NCBI GenBank assembly: GCA_003013855.2
Contig: ML058447.1
Location: 3,596,001-3,660,000 of the forward strand
Reading direction: 5' to 3'
Origin: Liriodendron chinense
Lineage: Eukaryota > Streptophyta > Magnoliopsida > Magnoliales > Magnoliaceae
Length of the DNA stretch: 64,000 nucleotides
Below the pieces are notes generated by a model. The model ran no database searches. It was not told the origin of the DNA and saw nothing but the letters and a program-made list of their open reading frames with translations. Position numbers and translations under genes: made by a program. This document shows, piece after piece, positions 23,541-35,472 of the stretch; the first letter of the stretch is position 1; each line of letters starts with the position of its first letter.

Positions 23541-26500
23541 ATGCCAACGCCTCTCCTCTTCCAATCCAAGCTTCTCTGTCTCTCCCTTCTCTACCTCTTC
23601 ACCACCCTCTTTCTTGCTCTCTATGCTTCTCTGTCCAACACAAAATGCATCTTCCAATCTCCACCGTTGGATCCGATCCGGAACGCTCTCTTCAACTACC
23701 CCTCTTCTTATGGAGAACACAAATATGCAGTCTCAACCGTCCATTCATGCACTTCCCCTGTATATTTCTCAGGTTAATTGCAATTCTAATGTTACACTCA
23801 GTATTTCGACCCAAATTTGATTTTTCCTTGATGGGTTTTCTTCTTGTTATTAGATTATCGGGTGGTTTTGAAAGAGATCCAAGATTTCCACAAGAATTCT
23901 TCGAATTTTCCGTCTGTCTTGAGATACCTGACAGAGGGAGGAGAGAGCTTTGGAGGGAATTTTAGTACCCAAAAGAGGAAATCATATTTTGATCACAGAG
24001 ATGATGAGGTGGAGGTTCCTTGTGGATTCATGAAGAAGTTTCCTGTTAGCGATTCTGGTTAGTATTTCATGGCATTTTCTTCTTTCTCTTCTCCTTTTCT
24101 TTTGTTTGTTTTGTACGCTTTCTATTTGAAGATGAGATTAGTTGGAGAATTGGGAAATGATAGAATTGTTTGGGATCACCCTTCAGAGAATTCAATTAAC
24201 TTTTTCCGAGTTAGCTCATGGATGGCTTCTTTCTTTTCTGTATTTTCTCAGAAAAATAACTAGATATTTTTGTCAATTTCTCATTCCAACGTGAAACCAA
24301 GAAAAATGAGCTTTTCTTTTCAAAATTCATCTGCATTTTGCTTAAATTTTAGAAGAAACAAAAAACATTTATATTAAATTTCAAAAAATTCAGTAGCATT
24401 TTGGGGTTTCTAAGGATTCTTTGACAATCAAATTTTCTCAGTTTCAGCTAAATTTTGTTAATTCTAATATGTCATTGACATGACTTAGTAATTATATATT
24501 TATGAGAAGAGGATCCGCGCTCTCCCAATCCAACCATTAGATTTGTTCCACATGAATGTGGAGGTTTCTTATGGTTGCTCATTGTTTCCTATGGTGTGGC
24601 CCACCTGGTAATTAGATCAACTTGATTTTTAGGGTCTCTCATTTTCGCGGTGGCACACATATTAATGGAGTATTTTCTTTCTTTATTTTTAATTTTAAAT
24701 TTTTTTTTATTGAAATCAGATAGGTTGGCAATGGAGAACTGCAGGGGAGTGGTAGTAGCATCTGCAATCTTCGGTGACCACGATAAAATTCGACAGCCCA
24801 GAGGTTTAGCAGTCAAAACATTAGAGCTTGTTTGTTTCTTCATGTTCATCGATGATTCCACCATAGCAGTCCTTAATTCCCATAACATTCCAATAAAAGA
24901 TGATAAGATTGGGGCATGGAGAATAGTAAGAGTTTCAGGCGAATTGCCTTACGAAAACCCAGCAATGAATGGAGTCATACCTAAACACTTGATTCACCGG
25001 CTCTTCCCGAATTCAAAATTCAGCATTTGGGTGGATGCGAAACTACAGCTAACGGTAGATCCATTGCTGTTGATTCATGCCCTTGTTATTTCACAGAACG
25101 TGGACATGGCCCTTTCGAAACACCCTCATAATATTCACACCATGGAAGAGGCAATTGCGACCGCAAGATGGAAGAAATGGGGCAATGTGGAGTCGTTGAG
25201 GATGCAAATGGAGACATACTGTGAGAATGGGTTGCAGCCATGGACACCTGAAAAGCTTCCGTATACTTCAGGTATTTAGAATCACACACATAAATATGTT
25301 CAGTCAATTAAATTTTATTACAGGAGCGTTTGGATGTGTATCGAATTGAATTTTGATTTATTGATGAAGGGGAGCAAGCTAAGTTGTCATTTCCTTAGCA
25401 TTCATATTGAGAATGTAGCCTCCAAATTGCAGGTATGTCACTTTGAATTTGTAGTTGAAAACTATGGTACCTGCGATCTTTTTGGCTGCTTTCTCATTAT
25501 GGATATGGGAGAGACCATTAGTTTTTGACATTTCCCCTTTATGAAACATAATTTCGAAATTCAATTAGCTCAAACATCCAAACACAGCCACAATCTTTTA
25601 ATCATGGTATTATGTGATAAACACAAATTTTTGATTTAGATTGCTATTAGGAGGGCAGCATTGGATTGAGTTCTGTTGTTGTTACTCCTTATAAGATGGA
25701 GGGATTATAAAGTGCTCAGAGGGTGGAAATGTTATATGCAACCTTCTGTGTTTTCAGTCTGCACAAGTGCAGGCAAGTGGGGCCCATGGTTCATCATCAT
25801 CATCTAAGCCTTAACCTAACTAATGGGCGTGTCTTGCCTCCTAGCCCAGTTGGAAGATGCCTAGGTGTTTCAACAGCAGGTCTCAGGTTCGAGTACTAAG
25901 GAGACACACTAACTCCACTGGTGGGTGGGTGCATCCTGTGACTAACCAAGTGGGTACGTTGGCCAGCTGCCAGGGTGAGTGCGTTGCATGGCTAACTTGG
26001 AAAAAAAAAAAAAAAACCTAACTAATGGGGGACAGTTATGCAAATGCTGTTCTCCCGTTCTACGCTAGCAAGTACCAGCAGTTAACCATAAATCATTAGA
26101 TCTTTTATGGGCCTTGTCCTTTAAAAGCCTTCAACTTAAACCAACTCACTTGATTTAAACAGTTGATAATGGTTTGCAATTTAACCAGGAAAATGGGATC
26201 TTTCTCTCTTGGGGATTTTTGGTTTGCGGGACAATCCACAATGGAGCCCATCGTATTATTGGTTTAGATCATTGAACAATGGGCCCTGCTTTTGCAAAAT
26301 GAAAGCTCAAATGGCATTGTACAACTTTTGGCTCTGACATTGTACATGTTAAGTGCATGTAAAACACATTTCTTGTGTTCGAGAAATTCTATTGTTTGTA
26401 GAAAGCTCATGTGGTAATTTAGGTCCAGAAATCACATAGGCTTACGTGGCTTGCTTGCCAAAATGCAGTCAAGCAATTTTAGTCTTTGTTTCACAGCATA

Positions 26501-27302
26501 CGCATACTTACAAAAATGTGACTTTCAAATGCATTTCTACACATATGATGGACTGATCTGGTGTAAAAGAACTCAGAAGGATATGATTTATATGTCGTTC
26601 ATGATGGTTTAATGATGATTAAGTGGCAGTGACGAGTGATGGACCATCACATACCAAGATGGTATAGGGAGGTACCTTGAACAAGTTTGTGTCCATTTAT
26701 CACTGGCAATGGACCACCACATTCCAAGATGGAATAGGGTGGTACCCTGGGCATTTGGTTTTGCATCTTATCACAATTAATCGACGGTGACAATGTAGGG
26801 CCCACCAAATTCCAACTAGGTGGGTCCCACCTGAGACGTCCATATATTGAGAAAGAAGTGGGCCCCACTTTTTCATATTTGATTTTGCTTATTTTTAATG
26901 GGTATGGTTGGCCTAGTTTGCCAAACCTCTTGTCGTGGACTGAATATATATTGTGATGCAGATGTTCCAGACACAGCTCTAATAGTGAGAAAGCATGGGC
27001 TTGCTAGCAACCTATGGTCGTGCCTTGTATTCAACGAACTGGAAGCTTTCAACCCAAGGGATCAGCTGGCTTTCGCTTATGTAAGGGATCTAATGAGGCC
27101 CCAAATCAAGATCAACATGTTCGAGGTAGAAGCCTTCGAGCACATAGCTGTGGAGTATAGACACAACCTCAAACGAGGTGGAGATGGTGGGCCAGGCCCA
27201 TCAGAGGGACAGAGGAGGATAAAAATTCCAATTACAGGGGAAATCAATGGGAGCAGTTGTGAGCGGTACCTCTTGACTATGTGGGGTGAATCCCATGAAT
27301 GA
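23541..27302 (+). CDS. TOD1-like: DUF616 family protein, TOD1-like (complete, four exons)
   Basis: Exons 23541-23772, 23854-24057, 24720-25271 and 26962-27302 join in frame (all introns phase 1, GT-AG) to a 442-residue protein. Residues about 11-31 form a membrane segment (LLCLSLLYLFTTLFLALYASL less one end residue), giving a type II Golgi-style anchor. The DUF616 domain follows: EVPCGFMKKFPVSDSDRLAM, ASAIFGDHDKIRQPRGL, FMFIDDST, KIGAWRIVRVS, NPAMNGVIPKHLIHRLFPNS, FSIWVDAKLQL, ARWKKWGNVESLRMQMETYC, FNELEAFNPRDQLAFAYVRD. The C-terminus ends SSCERYLLTMWGESHE. Family members include Arabidopsis TOD1, described as a Golgi alkaline ceramidase affecting turgor, and MUCI70-type putative glycosyltransferases, so the reaction is not settled by sequence. 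The ATG at 23541 is chosen because the open frame upstream has no ATG. AATAAA lies at 27326-27331. Intron 3 (1690 bp) carries a MITE and a SINE. The gene looks intact. Confidence 0.93.
25323..25589. mobile_element. hAT-type MITE in intron 3 of the TOD1-like gene
   Basis: Short inverted ends: left GGAGCGTTTGGATG (25323-25336), right CATCCAAACACAGCC (25575-25589). They are followed inward by matching GAATTGAATTTT/AAATTCAATT. The GTGTTTGGATG end is widespread in plant hAT-like MITEs. Right-end relatives occur at about 57,710-57,735 and 51,840-51,860. Confidence 0.65.
25828..26014 (+). mobile_element. tRNA-derived SINE in intron 3, with 15-bp TSD
   Basis: The target duplication AACCTAACTAATGGG is perfect on both sides (25813-25827 and 26015-26029). 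The pol III A box TAGCCCAGTTGG is at 25842-25853. The B box GGTTCGAGTAC is at 25886-25896. There is a poly(A) tail before the right duplication. The intact duplication suggests a fairly recent insertion, in the sense orientation relative to the host gene. It differs in sequence from the SINE at 13.4 kb. Confidence 0.9.
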
Positions 27303-29459
27303 AGTAATCAACATCAGCCAATGGAAATAAAATACACCGGAAATCAATGCAATGCACAAAAATACAAAAAGTAAAGGAGAAAATCCACCTTGGAGAAGCC
27401 ACCAAGGAATGGAATTTGGCAGCTGGGATTGGGAGAATGACAAAAGCCAGAGTACAAAACATAGCTTTTGGGTCTTCATCTTTCTACACGAGGAATCTAT
27501 ATCCTCGACCTTTTGACCTTTTGTAAGTAGGGCCATTGGATTAGTGATCAAGACCATTGATCTGATGGGTTTTTGTATGGATGTTGGCTCTACCAAAAAA
27601 AAAAAAATAAAAAAAAAAATCCTAGATGGTACAATTCTAGCCCTTTGATCGGCGGCCCATGAAATTGAGCGGTCCAGGTTTAGCAAAAGAGGGCTGAAGA
27701 TACGATGTGTACTATCTCCCAATTCGCTATATTTTAGAAAATCACCCATCCATGCACATCAGATCAATGGTTTGGATAACCATGACATGGGCCATGGTTG
27801 TACAGAGTCTCCAGCATCAACAATACAGTGCAACCAAGAGAATGGAACCTTCTGAGCTGAGCTCATGATGCAATAATCAGACAATCGTAAACATCTGATT
27901 TCAACCGTCGAATATAACAATCTGACCATTGTATATCCACTTTCCATTTGATTGCTAGAATAATTTTCTGTATCTTTGGAATATGATCCATCGAGAAGGA
28001 CGCCCAATGTTTCCGACTGAGTGAGTTGAAGAAATCATTTCTGAAATGGTGGTGATTCTCATCCAACAAATAACATGGCATTCGTGTCGGTCAATCTAAG
28101 CTGTTCAAATCTTAGGATTGGCCGTGGATGAAGCATATCTACAAAATTATATTTTCTAGGCCAGAGGAGGTCACATTGTGTAAACTACAGCGTAGAGAAG
28201 ATATGAGATCTGTAAGAGATTTGTGGAGACGGTTACAAAGGAAAATAGTAAATAGTTCAAATTCTGGTATACGAATGGTCAAGATCTTTAGGACATTATC
28301 CATTTACAATAGGATCCATGGTTTGAATGGCTTGCATTGAATCATGTGCATGCTAGGTGCACAGTGGACTAACCACCACCATTTAACAAACGTTGGATAT
28401 TATACCGACGTGTTCAAAACGGGAAGGTGTATATTTGGATTTTCGGTCGAAAGACGTTGAACGAGTTGATTCACTCATTTCCTAAATGTCAGGACTCCTC
28501 TATACACGTGGTATACATGTAAGAAAATCCAGACCATCAAAATCATAGGCCTTGTATTGGAAAAGGGTACAACATGAAAGCTATAAATGACCGGATGATC
28601 TTATCGATTTTACTCTGGCGATGGAATTTAGACGGTGGGCCCCACAATTTGGACGATCTCACAGATGTCTCAGGTTAGTTTTAAGTCACTGTCTCTGGAA
28701 ATTGGAAAATTTCATTGTTTTTTTTTTTAAAATTTTTAAAATCATATTATAACTAATTTTCAGTATTTATCAATTATGTGTTTGCAGACAGTGTGCACCG
28801 AGAATCAGTGCGTCTCCCATCACCATTCACCACTCACCAGGCTCTCAACGGGCCTAGTTGGGACCGGGCTGAGGTCTGTCTGAGCTCGGTCCACACAGTT
28901 AAATCTAGTCCAACCTGAAACAGGTCCATGGGGTCCAAAATCAGGCCCGGCCATGCCTGGGCCCAGCTATCCTCTCCAGATTTCATTATGTGTGCCCAAT
29001 CATTCATGATATTTTTTAAGAATGCCTTTGAAACCTTAGACGGGTGAGCCTGGGCTGATGTCTTTTATGCACAGCCAGGCTCAGCCCGATTAACAAATGA
29101 CTTAAAAAAGGTGTAGTTCCTGCCCTTGAGCTGAATGTTTCAGCCCAACCTCAGCTCAAAGAAAGCCAAGCCCGCAAGCCCGGCTCATCAAAAGCCCCGT
29201 TGGTGACCGCCAGCCATCAATTAAAGCTCATTGTGTACGTCCAATTTTTGAAGTGCATGAAAATGCAATTAGGAGAAAAGAATTCCTGTGAATTTACACC
29301 CACCCTCACGATTGCTTTGGGTACACACCTGACTCAGCTGAGTTGAGACTCGAGTCGCTGAGTCTAAAGACCATAGTTGCAGGATTTGGAATTGAAATAG
29401 TACAATGTTTTTTTTTTTTTTGGTTCTTCGATCGTAACCATGGCTTCTCTTCCTAAATA
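27303..29459. other. Intergenic DNA between the TOD1-like gene and gene A
   Basis: The two genes converge here. The stretch has A-rich tracts at about 27595-27620, intergenic sequence shared with copy B from about 28275, and a GGGCCTAG/CCCGGCTCA-rich repeat block at about 28845-29200. The minus-strand open frame 27201-27749 overlaps exon 4 antisense and is not a gene. Confidence 0.5.
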
Positions 29460-32400
29460 TTATTTGGGCTTCTTATGAGCATCTTCGATTTCTTTCTTAA
29501 GAAAATTGACGATTTCTTTGAACTTGTCAAAATCATTTACAATTGAATGGTCCAATCCATCGTGGAAACAATCCATCCATTGAAAACGACTTTCAATCTC
29601 CTGAAACTCCTTCCAACTTTCTTCAGCTTCTTTCTCCCGTCCCAGTATTACTTGAATAACAGTCTGTGCATGAAATTTCACAGAAATGCAAATGAATAAG
29701 TTTCTATCTCATCAAGAACAATGTAAATGCACTCTAATCCACCGTTCAAATTTCATAATGTTCGTTGATTGATATTGTCTAAATCGTGGGCCCACTATAG
29801 ATGCATAACTCGAAAATCTAACCGTTTAGATGGTCATAATCATCTGATTTTGCCTGTTTGGTTAGCTAGAGTTTGATAAAAGTAAAATCGAACCATGGGT
29901 GTCTTACCTAACAACCCAGACTAGTCCTGATAAAAACCCTAAACTAGTACCGTTCTACCTCGGGTCCCAAATCTGTCAGACCTAACTGTAAGTACCTACC
30001 CTCTAATCAACGGTGGTAACTCAGTTACCTCGACTTACGATTAAAAATCCCGACTTTCAGCTCGCCCAACCCGGCCCAACCACGATTTGGAATTGGGTTG
30101 GGTTCCAAGGATATGGAGTTGGGATTGGGTTGGGTCGGGTTGGAGCCCAACCCTTAAGAGTTGGGTTCGGGTTGAGTTCGCCCGAGCCAGCCCAATTAGC
30201 CCAACCAGCCCAACTATGTACGAATATATTTTCGTTATTACATTAGTCTATTATGTTTCAATACACACCTTATTTTTGGTACCTATGGCTTTATTAATTA
30301 TATATGTACTTATTTATGTAAAGAACTTCACTTTTCCTAAACAAATAAGTTAAAATACAAGTAAACATTATAAGTTTACTTCACTAAAATATAATAAAAG
30401 TATAAGTAACTTGTATATAGATCGGGTTCGGGTTGGGTCGGGCAACCTGAGACCTCAACCCAAGCCCGACCCAAACTTCATCGGGTTGATGTTTTCATAG
30501 CCCAAGCTCGAGATCGGGTTCGATACTTCTTGCCCAAGCCCAACCCAATGTCGGGTCGGTCACGGGGCGGTCGCGTTGAACCCGCCCAACTTTCAGCCCT
30601 ACATATTTTGATCTGTTACTCTGCTACTTTGGGAAACCCTTGTCATTAGGCCTATTGACATGATGATCTGTTCCATAATGTTCATCTAGTATGCCCATCA
30701 TAGATTGGCCATAGCTAAAAATACCCGACTTGGACAATCCTAACCATCAAAATGGAGGACCAGTTAATACTATTGCTTAGAATCATGCAATTGGAGCGAT
30801 ATTGGTGGAGGTGGAATGCATAGGATGAACGGTCCAGATAGGTAACATCATCAGTGAAGGCCCATCATAGGGATTTCAACCAAATGCGGCCCGAGCACAG
30901 TAGTAGACTCAAAATTAAGGGTGTCAAATTTATAAACAGCCCATAAAAAATTTGGACATGAAAAACTCCTACAAAATCCTAGACAAACGAAATGAAAAAA
31001 TCTAATAATAATTTTGTTGTTTGGTTTGGAGTCTTGTTTTCTCAATCCTCAGAGGTCTAGAGCCGTCTCTCATAGCCTTGGGAATGGACATATTGTTGAA
31101 GTCCCTTGATATACATTGATATGCCATCCTCTAACAGTTTGAGCTTTTAGAGAAAGTGGTTGTGTTCAAATTCCAGAAGTAGCAAATATGCCACCGGTTA
31201 ATATATTCTCTTTGACCCGGTCATTGATCATATGGGCATGCCATTCGTTGCATCTCTCCATGAGATTGGCCGCAGAGGGTGAAATGGATGTTGCCCTAGA
31301 GGATCATTTGGAAGCATGTATTTGACATGCATTGACAATTATTATGGAGAGAGAGAATGAAAGAGAGAGAAACGTGACTTGCAAATCAATGGTAATCAGA
31401 ATTCATGTGAAATGGAATCACAAGATTTCGTTGATGTGAGTTGCGACATGAAAAAAGAGGAGATTTTATGTATTTGATGCGAGTTGGATTCTAATTCACA
31501 TTAAATATGCTCTTCCAAATGCATCAATTACCACTGTTTATACGCTCCCTACCAAACGCTAAGAATACACTAAAATCACAAATTATAGTAGATAATTGAA
31601 TTGCAAATTCTAATTCAATAATCAATAAAGATTTGTGTTTTTGATGGTAATTAGGGTAGAAAAGATAGAGATTTAACCTTATAAAGAGGTCGCCTGGCAT
31701 CGGATATCTCTTGTTCATTTAGGCATTTACATTTCAGAGCCTTTTCGTAATCTCCCTGCAATGCTATCCACGTCAGCAATCTTTCTTTCACAATTCTGTA
31801 GCTAATTAATAAATTGTACAAATGTCAGCAAGTGTCAGAGATTTACAAATGACCAACTTAACATGTTATGAATGTGGCGATGGACATGATTTCCCAAATC
31901 ATCAAGCGTTTTTCTGAATGTGTGGCTTAGGTTAATAAGCTAGCCTGAGCAAATGGTTAAAATATTTCCATCTGAGAGTTTTTTGGGGCATGCTTTTCTA
32001 CAATGGAACTCATTGTGGATGATTTAAATCATTGAAACATGATCCATCCAGGAGGTATACCATATTGTTGTGCAGAGATGCCATATTAATTGTTGTGAAG
32101 GATGTCTTGGATTTTGCCTTCAATCTGCTTTAGGTGTAGTTTGGTTGATCGAGAAATTCATGGGTTGATTGAACCATGCTGTAATTTTCTTGATCGATCG
32201 AAAGTGTGAGCAATGGTTTACACAGTTTTGCGTAATTAAGGGGTATTTAAGTCTGATTGTAATTAGGGCTTATTAATATAAGCGTTTTCTCCTTAAGGGT
32301 AAGGTCTTATAAGGTGAGAGGATTCTAGATACTCGTAAAGCTTGGAAATTTCTCAGAGGGTTAGAATTTTCCTAGGTGCACATTGCAAAAAGAGATTAAT

Positions 32401-32791
32401 TTTGTTTATAAACGAAGAAGATGAATGGATGTAATCTCTAAGGTTTTGATTATAGTGAATTTTTATCACTGTGTCGTGTTTTTCTTTCATAAGAGTTTTT
32501 TTCACGTTAAATACTTTATGTTTGTATGATTGCTTTGGTTGGTTATTGTTTATTTCAATTACTCTATCTTCATTGAATGTGCTTTCACAAAGCACATAGA
32601 GAAACAATCGTATTAGATCCAAATTTCTAATACCTAGGGTTAATATGAGTTTATTAACAGCTTAGAATTTCAACACATATCAACCTAAAAATACTAATGC
32701 ATGGGATGTATTGTAGAAAACATTTCTCTTCTTTTCTCTCTCATGTTTTAGAAATAACTCCTATTTCTTCATCTGCATTGCAAGTGACATA

Positions 32792-32857
<66 letters not shown>

Positions 32858-35472
32858 CTACGTTACCTGAACAGCGGCATTGCAGTTACAAAAAAAGGTT
32901 GCTAGTGGACAATGCCCGTTGAGCCCCACAATGATGTATCTATTTTATGTATGATGTTCATCCATTTTGAATAATTATTTTAGGGCATGAGCCTAAAACT
33001 GAGACATCCAAATCTTAAGTTGATTGACACGAGTCAACTGAGTTGAGCCGAGTCAAAACCGAGTTGAGCCAAGTCAAGTTGAATCGAGCTACGATTGAGT
33101 CGAACTTTGAGCTAAGCTGAATCAAGCTTGGGTTAGGTCAAACTCGGCTTGAAAATTCTTTCAAGCTTAGAAAAATGTCACGTCTTGATTTGAACTGAAC
33201 TTTTGAATCAAGCATGTTCAAGCTGAGTTGAGTGAGCTAACCAAGCTAGCTCGGCTCATGTTCAGCTCTAGCCATAGCAACGTGAGAGTCAAATCAAGGG
33301 CTCAAGGGTTTCTACCTCACTATGGCCCATCAATTTTTGGATCAAGCCAAAAAATTAGCCCAGCAAGTTTCATGAGGTGATTGATCATCGAGTGGACCCT
33401 TTGCATTTTGTGTCCACATCAAAGTTCTCGTGAGAACCCTTTTTTTTTTTTTTTTTTTTTTTTTGGGGGTTAGTGTATACATCCATCTGTTACTACACAC
33501 CCATTTTGGGACAGTGGTAGACTGAGTGAAGATCATATCTCTCTCTCAAAGTTCAACCGGCTGGACTACATGTTATGGTCCACCTAGCGGATAACGTCTA
33601 GCTGGCTTAGTGCATGGGACATCTAACCCGTTCAATAGATTAGTTCAACTATGAGGAACACTTCATGAAAATAATCAGCTATATCCTCGTGGGAGCTTCC
33701 CATGAGGACGAGTTTTGTGGGCCCCATTGTGATCTGTTATGGACATCCATGCTGTCCATTTCAAAACTCACGTGGGCCATACCATTTGAAACCATGGGAA
33801 ATCATGCATAAAACACCTGAAAGCAGTTTTGAAATGGCCAAAACTTTGGTGTGAACCCTCATCCAATGGATGGATTGGATATGTAAACCACATCTCACTG
33901 GGCCCTATATACAATTAAGAAGGATTCAGTGGGCGAGCATCCAATCTCAACTTTTGTCTATGGTGTGACCCACCTAAGTCATGATTTGGCATGATATTTT
34001 AGCCCATAGCTCACGATGGAAGGATGCATCTATTAATAGGGTGGATTGCTGTCACACATCATAGTGGGGCCCATAGAGCTCGACCTCATGGAAAGCTTTT
34101 CATGAGGTCGACCTCACAGTACCTTTTCTCTATATGCGTGCGTAAAAGCATGGTTTTTTGACTTAGTGAGTTCAGTCCTGAGTGACTGAGTCAAAGCAAT
34201 GACTCGGCCTAGTCAGGCTTACTCAACATCATTTCCCAATACTGCCCGGTGGTGTTGAGTCAGGTCAGACTTGACTAAGTTTGATTTGACTCAGATGTGT
34301 TACATTCGACTCGGCCGAGTTTTCAATCCAATATGTAATAAAAACATGAGTAGAGATGGATGAAAGGGAACGGCAAGGAAAAGACCTTGTAGATGAGCAT
34401 CTCCACAACCAACATATCCAGCTCGTAAGCATCGTGGTGATGACCGTTGCTTTCAGCCTTCTTTTGTGCCTCTATTAGCTTCTTCACTCCTTCGCCTTCT
34501 TTTCCACTCATTTCCAGCTGCGCCACAAGGCTCTGCCAAACATAGTAGAAAGATTTGGGGACTAGGACCTGTCTCGAGTCAAGTCAAGACTCGCCAAAGA
34601 TGGGGGAGAATGGGCCTGACTTGGGCGGGTCTGGTGTGTCCCATCAGGGTGACTCGTTGTATCGAACCAGTTGGTTCCAACCGAGTCCGAGTCGAGTCAG
34701 ATGAGTCACATGGGGCTTGACCAAGTACTAAAACCATGCACTAAACATTCGGTGTCTAGGTCAGGCGTGGGTCCGACCACCCAATGTTTCTAACTTGAAG
34801 ACTGGTGGACCTCACTTATGACTACTGCTAGGATTGTAGAACCATCATGGCTAGTAGTATTCACCAATTTTTCAGTGTATCACCCAGTCATTAAATTGGT
34901 GGGCCCGGCCCCTGGCCCTAGTTTTTGAAAAATTTCCTTTAAAGGTCCAGACCAGATGGGCCTGGGTCTGTTTTTCATGGCCAATTAAAAAATAGCCCAT
35001 TCAAAGTCCAGATCTAAGGGCCCATTTCCTACCTAGTAACAATTCAAAATGCACGTATGTTAGAAATGTTACTGTTAAAATCCATGCACCTGTTTGGACA
35101 AACCTGCAATTCAGTGAAATCTGGGTGCTCCTCCTCCACTAGGTCCTCCAACTTTTTCATGGTCTCATTAAGAGCCTTCGGATCGACTGATGCATGTTGC
35201 GCGTCCAAGATCCTCTGAATGGCCACTCTGCCACCACGGAGCGCTCCTAGTGACTGGGATCTTCGGAAAGTGCGAGTTCTGGGACCCATTTCCTCCTCTT
35301 CCTTGGATTTACTTTTCAACACAAACACAAAGAGGCATGCGATGATAATGGAAGCCGCAGCGCCCTCAAGATGGCGCGTGGTCACACCATTAACCTTGGA
35401 GCTAATCCAACCTAGCACGCCTGAAACTCGGTGGTCTGAATTTTTGGTCTTCTTAGTATCTTTTTCATCCAT
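29460..35472 (-). CDS. Gene A: TPR-like family protein with predicted N-terminal membrane segment
   Basis: Four exons on the minus strand (35472-35104, 34532-34386, 31755-31678, 29663-29460), all junctions phase 0 with GT-AG, encode 265 residues. Exon 1 has a charged start (MDEKDTKKTK), a hydrophobic stretch at about residues 37-52 (ASIIIACLFVFV), a basic patch (RTFRRSQSLGALRGGRVAIQ) and a helical region. Exon 2 is helical (HDAYELDMLVVEMLIYK). Exon 3 reads GDYEKALK and ISDARRPLYK. Exon 4 has LGREKEAEESWKEFQEIE and ends DAHKKPK. The helix pattern is that of TPR-like solenoids. I do not know a function. B (42889-47164) is its duplicate and C (52348-58131) an older paralog. Intron 2 is 2630 bp, swollen by repeats that are absent from B. 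No disabling change was seen. Confidence 0.8.
30060..30595. repeat. CCCAACCC/GGGTTGGG-rich repeat in intron 3 of gene A
   Basis: Two blocks of GGGTTGGGTCGGGTTGG-like sequence (30060-30215 and 30420-30595) flank an AT-rich core. The pattern resembles a non-autonomous DNA transposon. The corresponding intron of gene B lacks it: gene B runs directly from CCACTATAGATGCATAACTAG-like sequence to the TTACTCTGCT block, so it was probably inserted after the duplication. Confidence 0.5.
32795..32855. repeat. (CA)n(GA)n compound microsatellite
   Basis: About 14 CA units are followed by about 15 GA units, within intron 2 of gene A. It lies in the part of the intron missing from gene B. Confidence 0.95.
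33683..34120. mobile_element. Foldback MITE in intron 2 of gene A
   Basis: The ends are inverted: left GAGCTTCCCATGAGGACGAG then TGTGGGCCCCATTGTGATC, right the reverse complement of GGTCGAGCTCTATGGGCCCC. Internal motifs are shared with the block at 22.63-23.06 kb. It is absent from the equivalent intron of gene B. Confidence 0.65.

Noticed and set aside
25842..25896. Possible tRNA gene from A and B box matches
   Set aside because: No cloverleaf can be drawn around the boxes, and the poly(A) tail with target duplication identifies a SINE.
27201..27749. Minus-strand 182-residue open frame
   Set aside because: It overlaps TOD1-like exon 4 antisense and runs into A/T-rich intergenic DNA. No family motif, and copy B does not conserve it.
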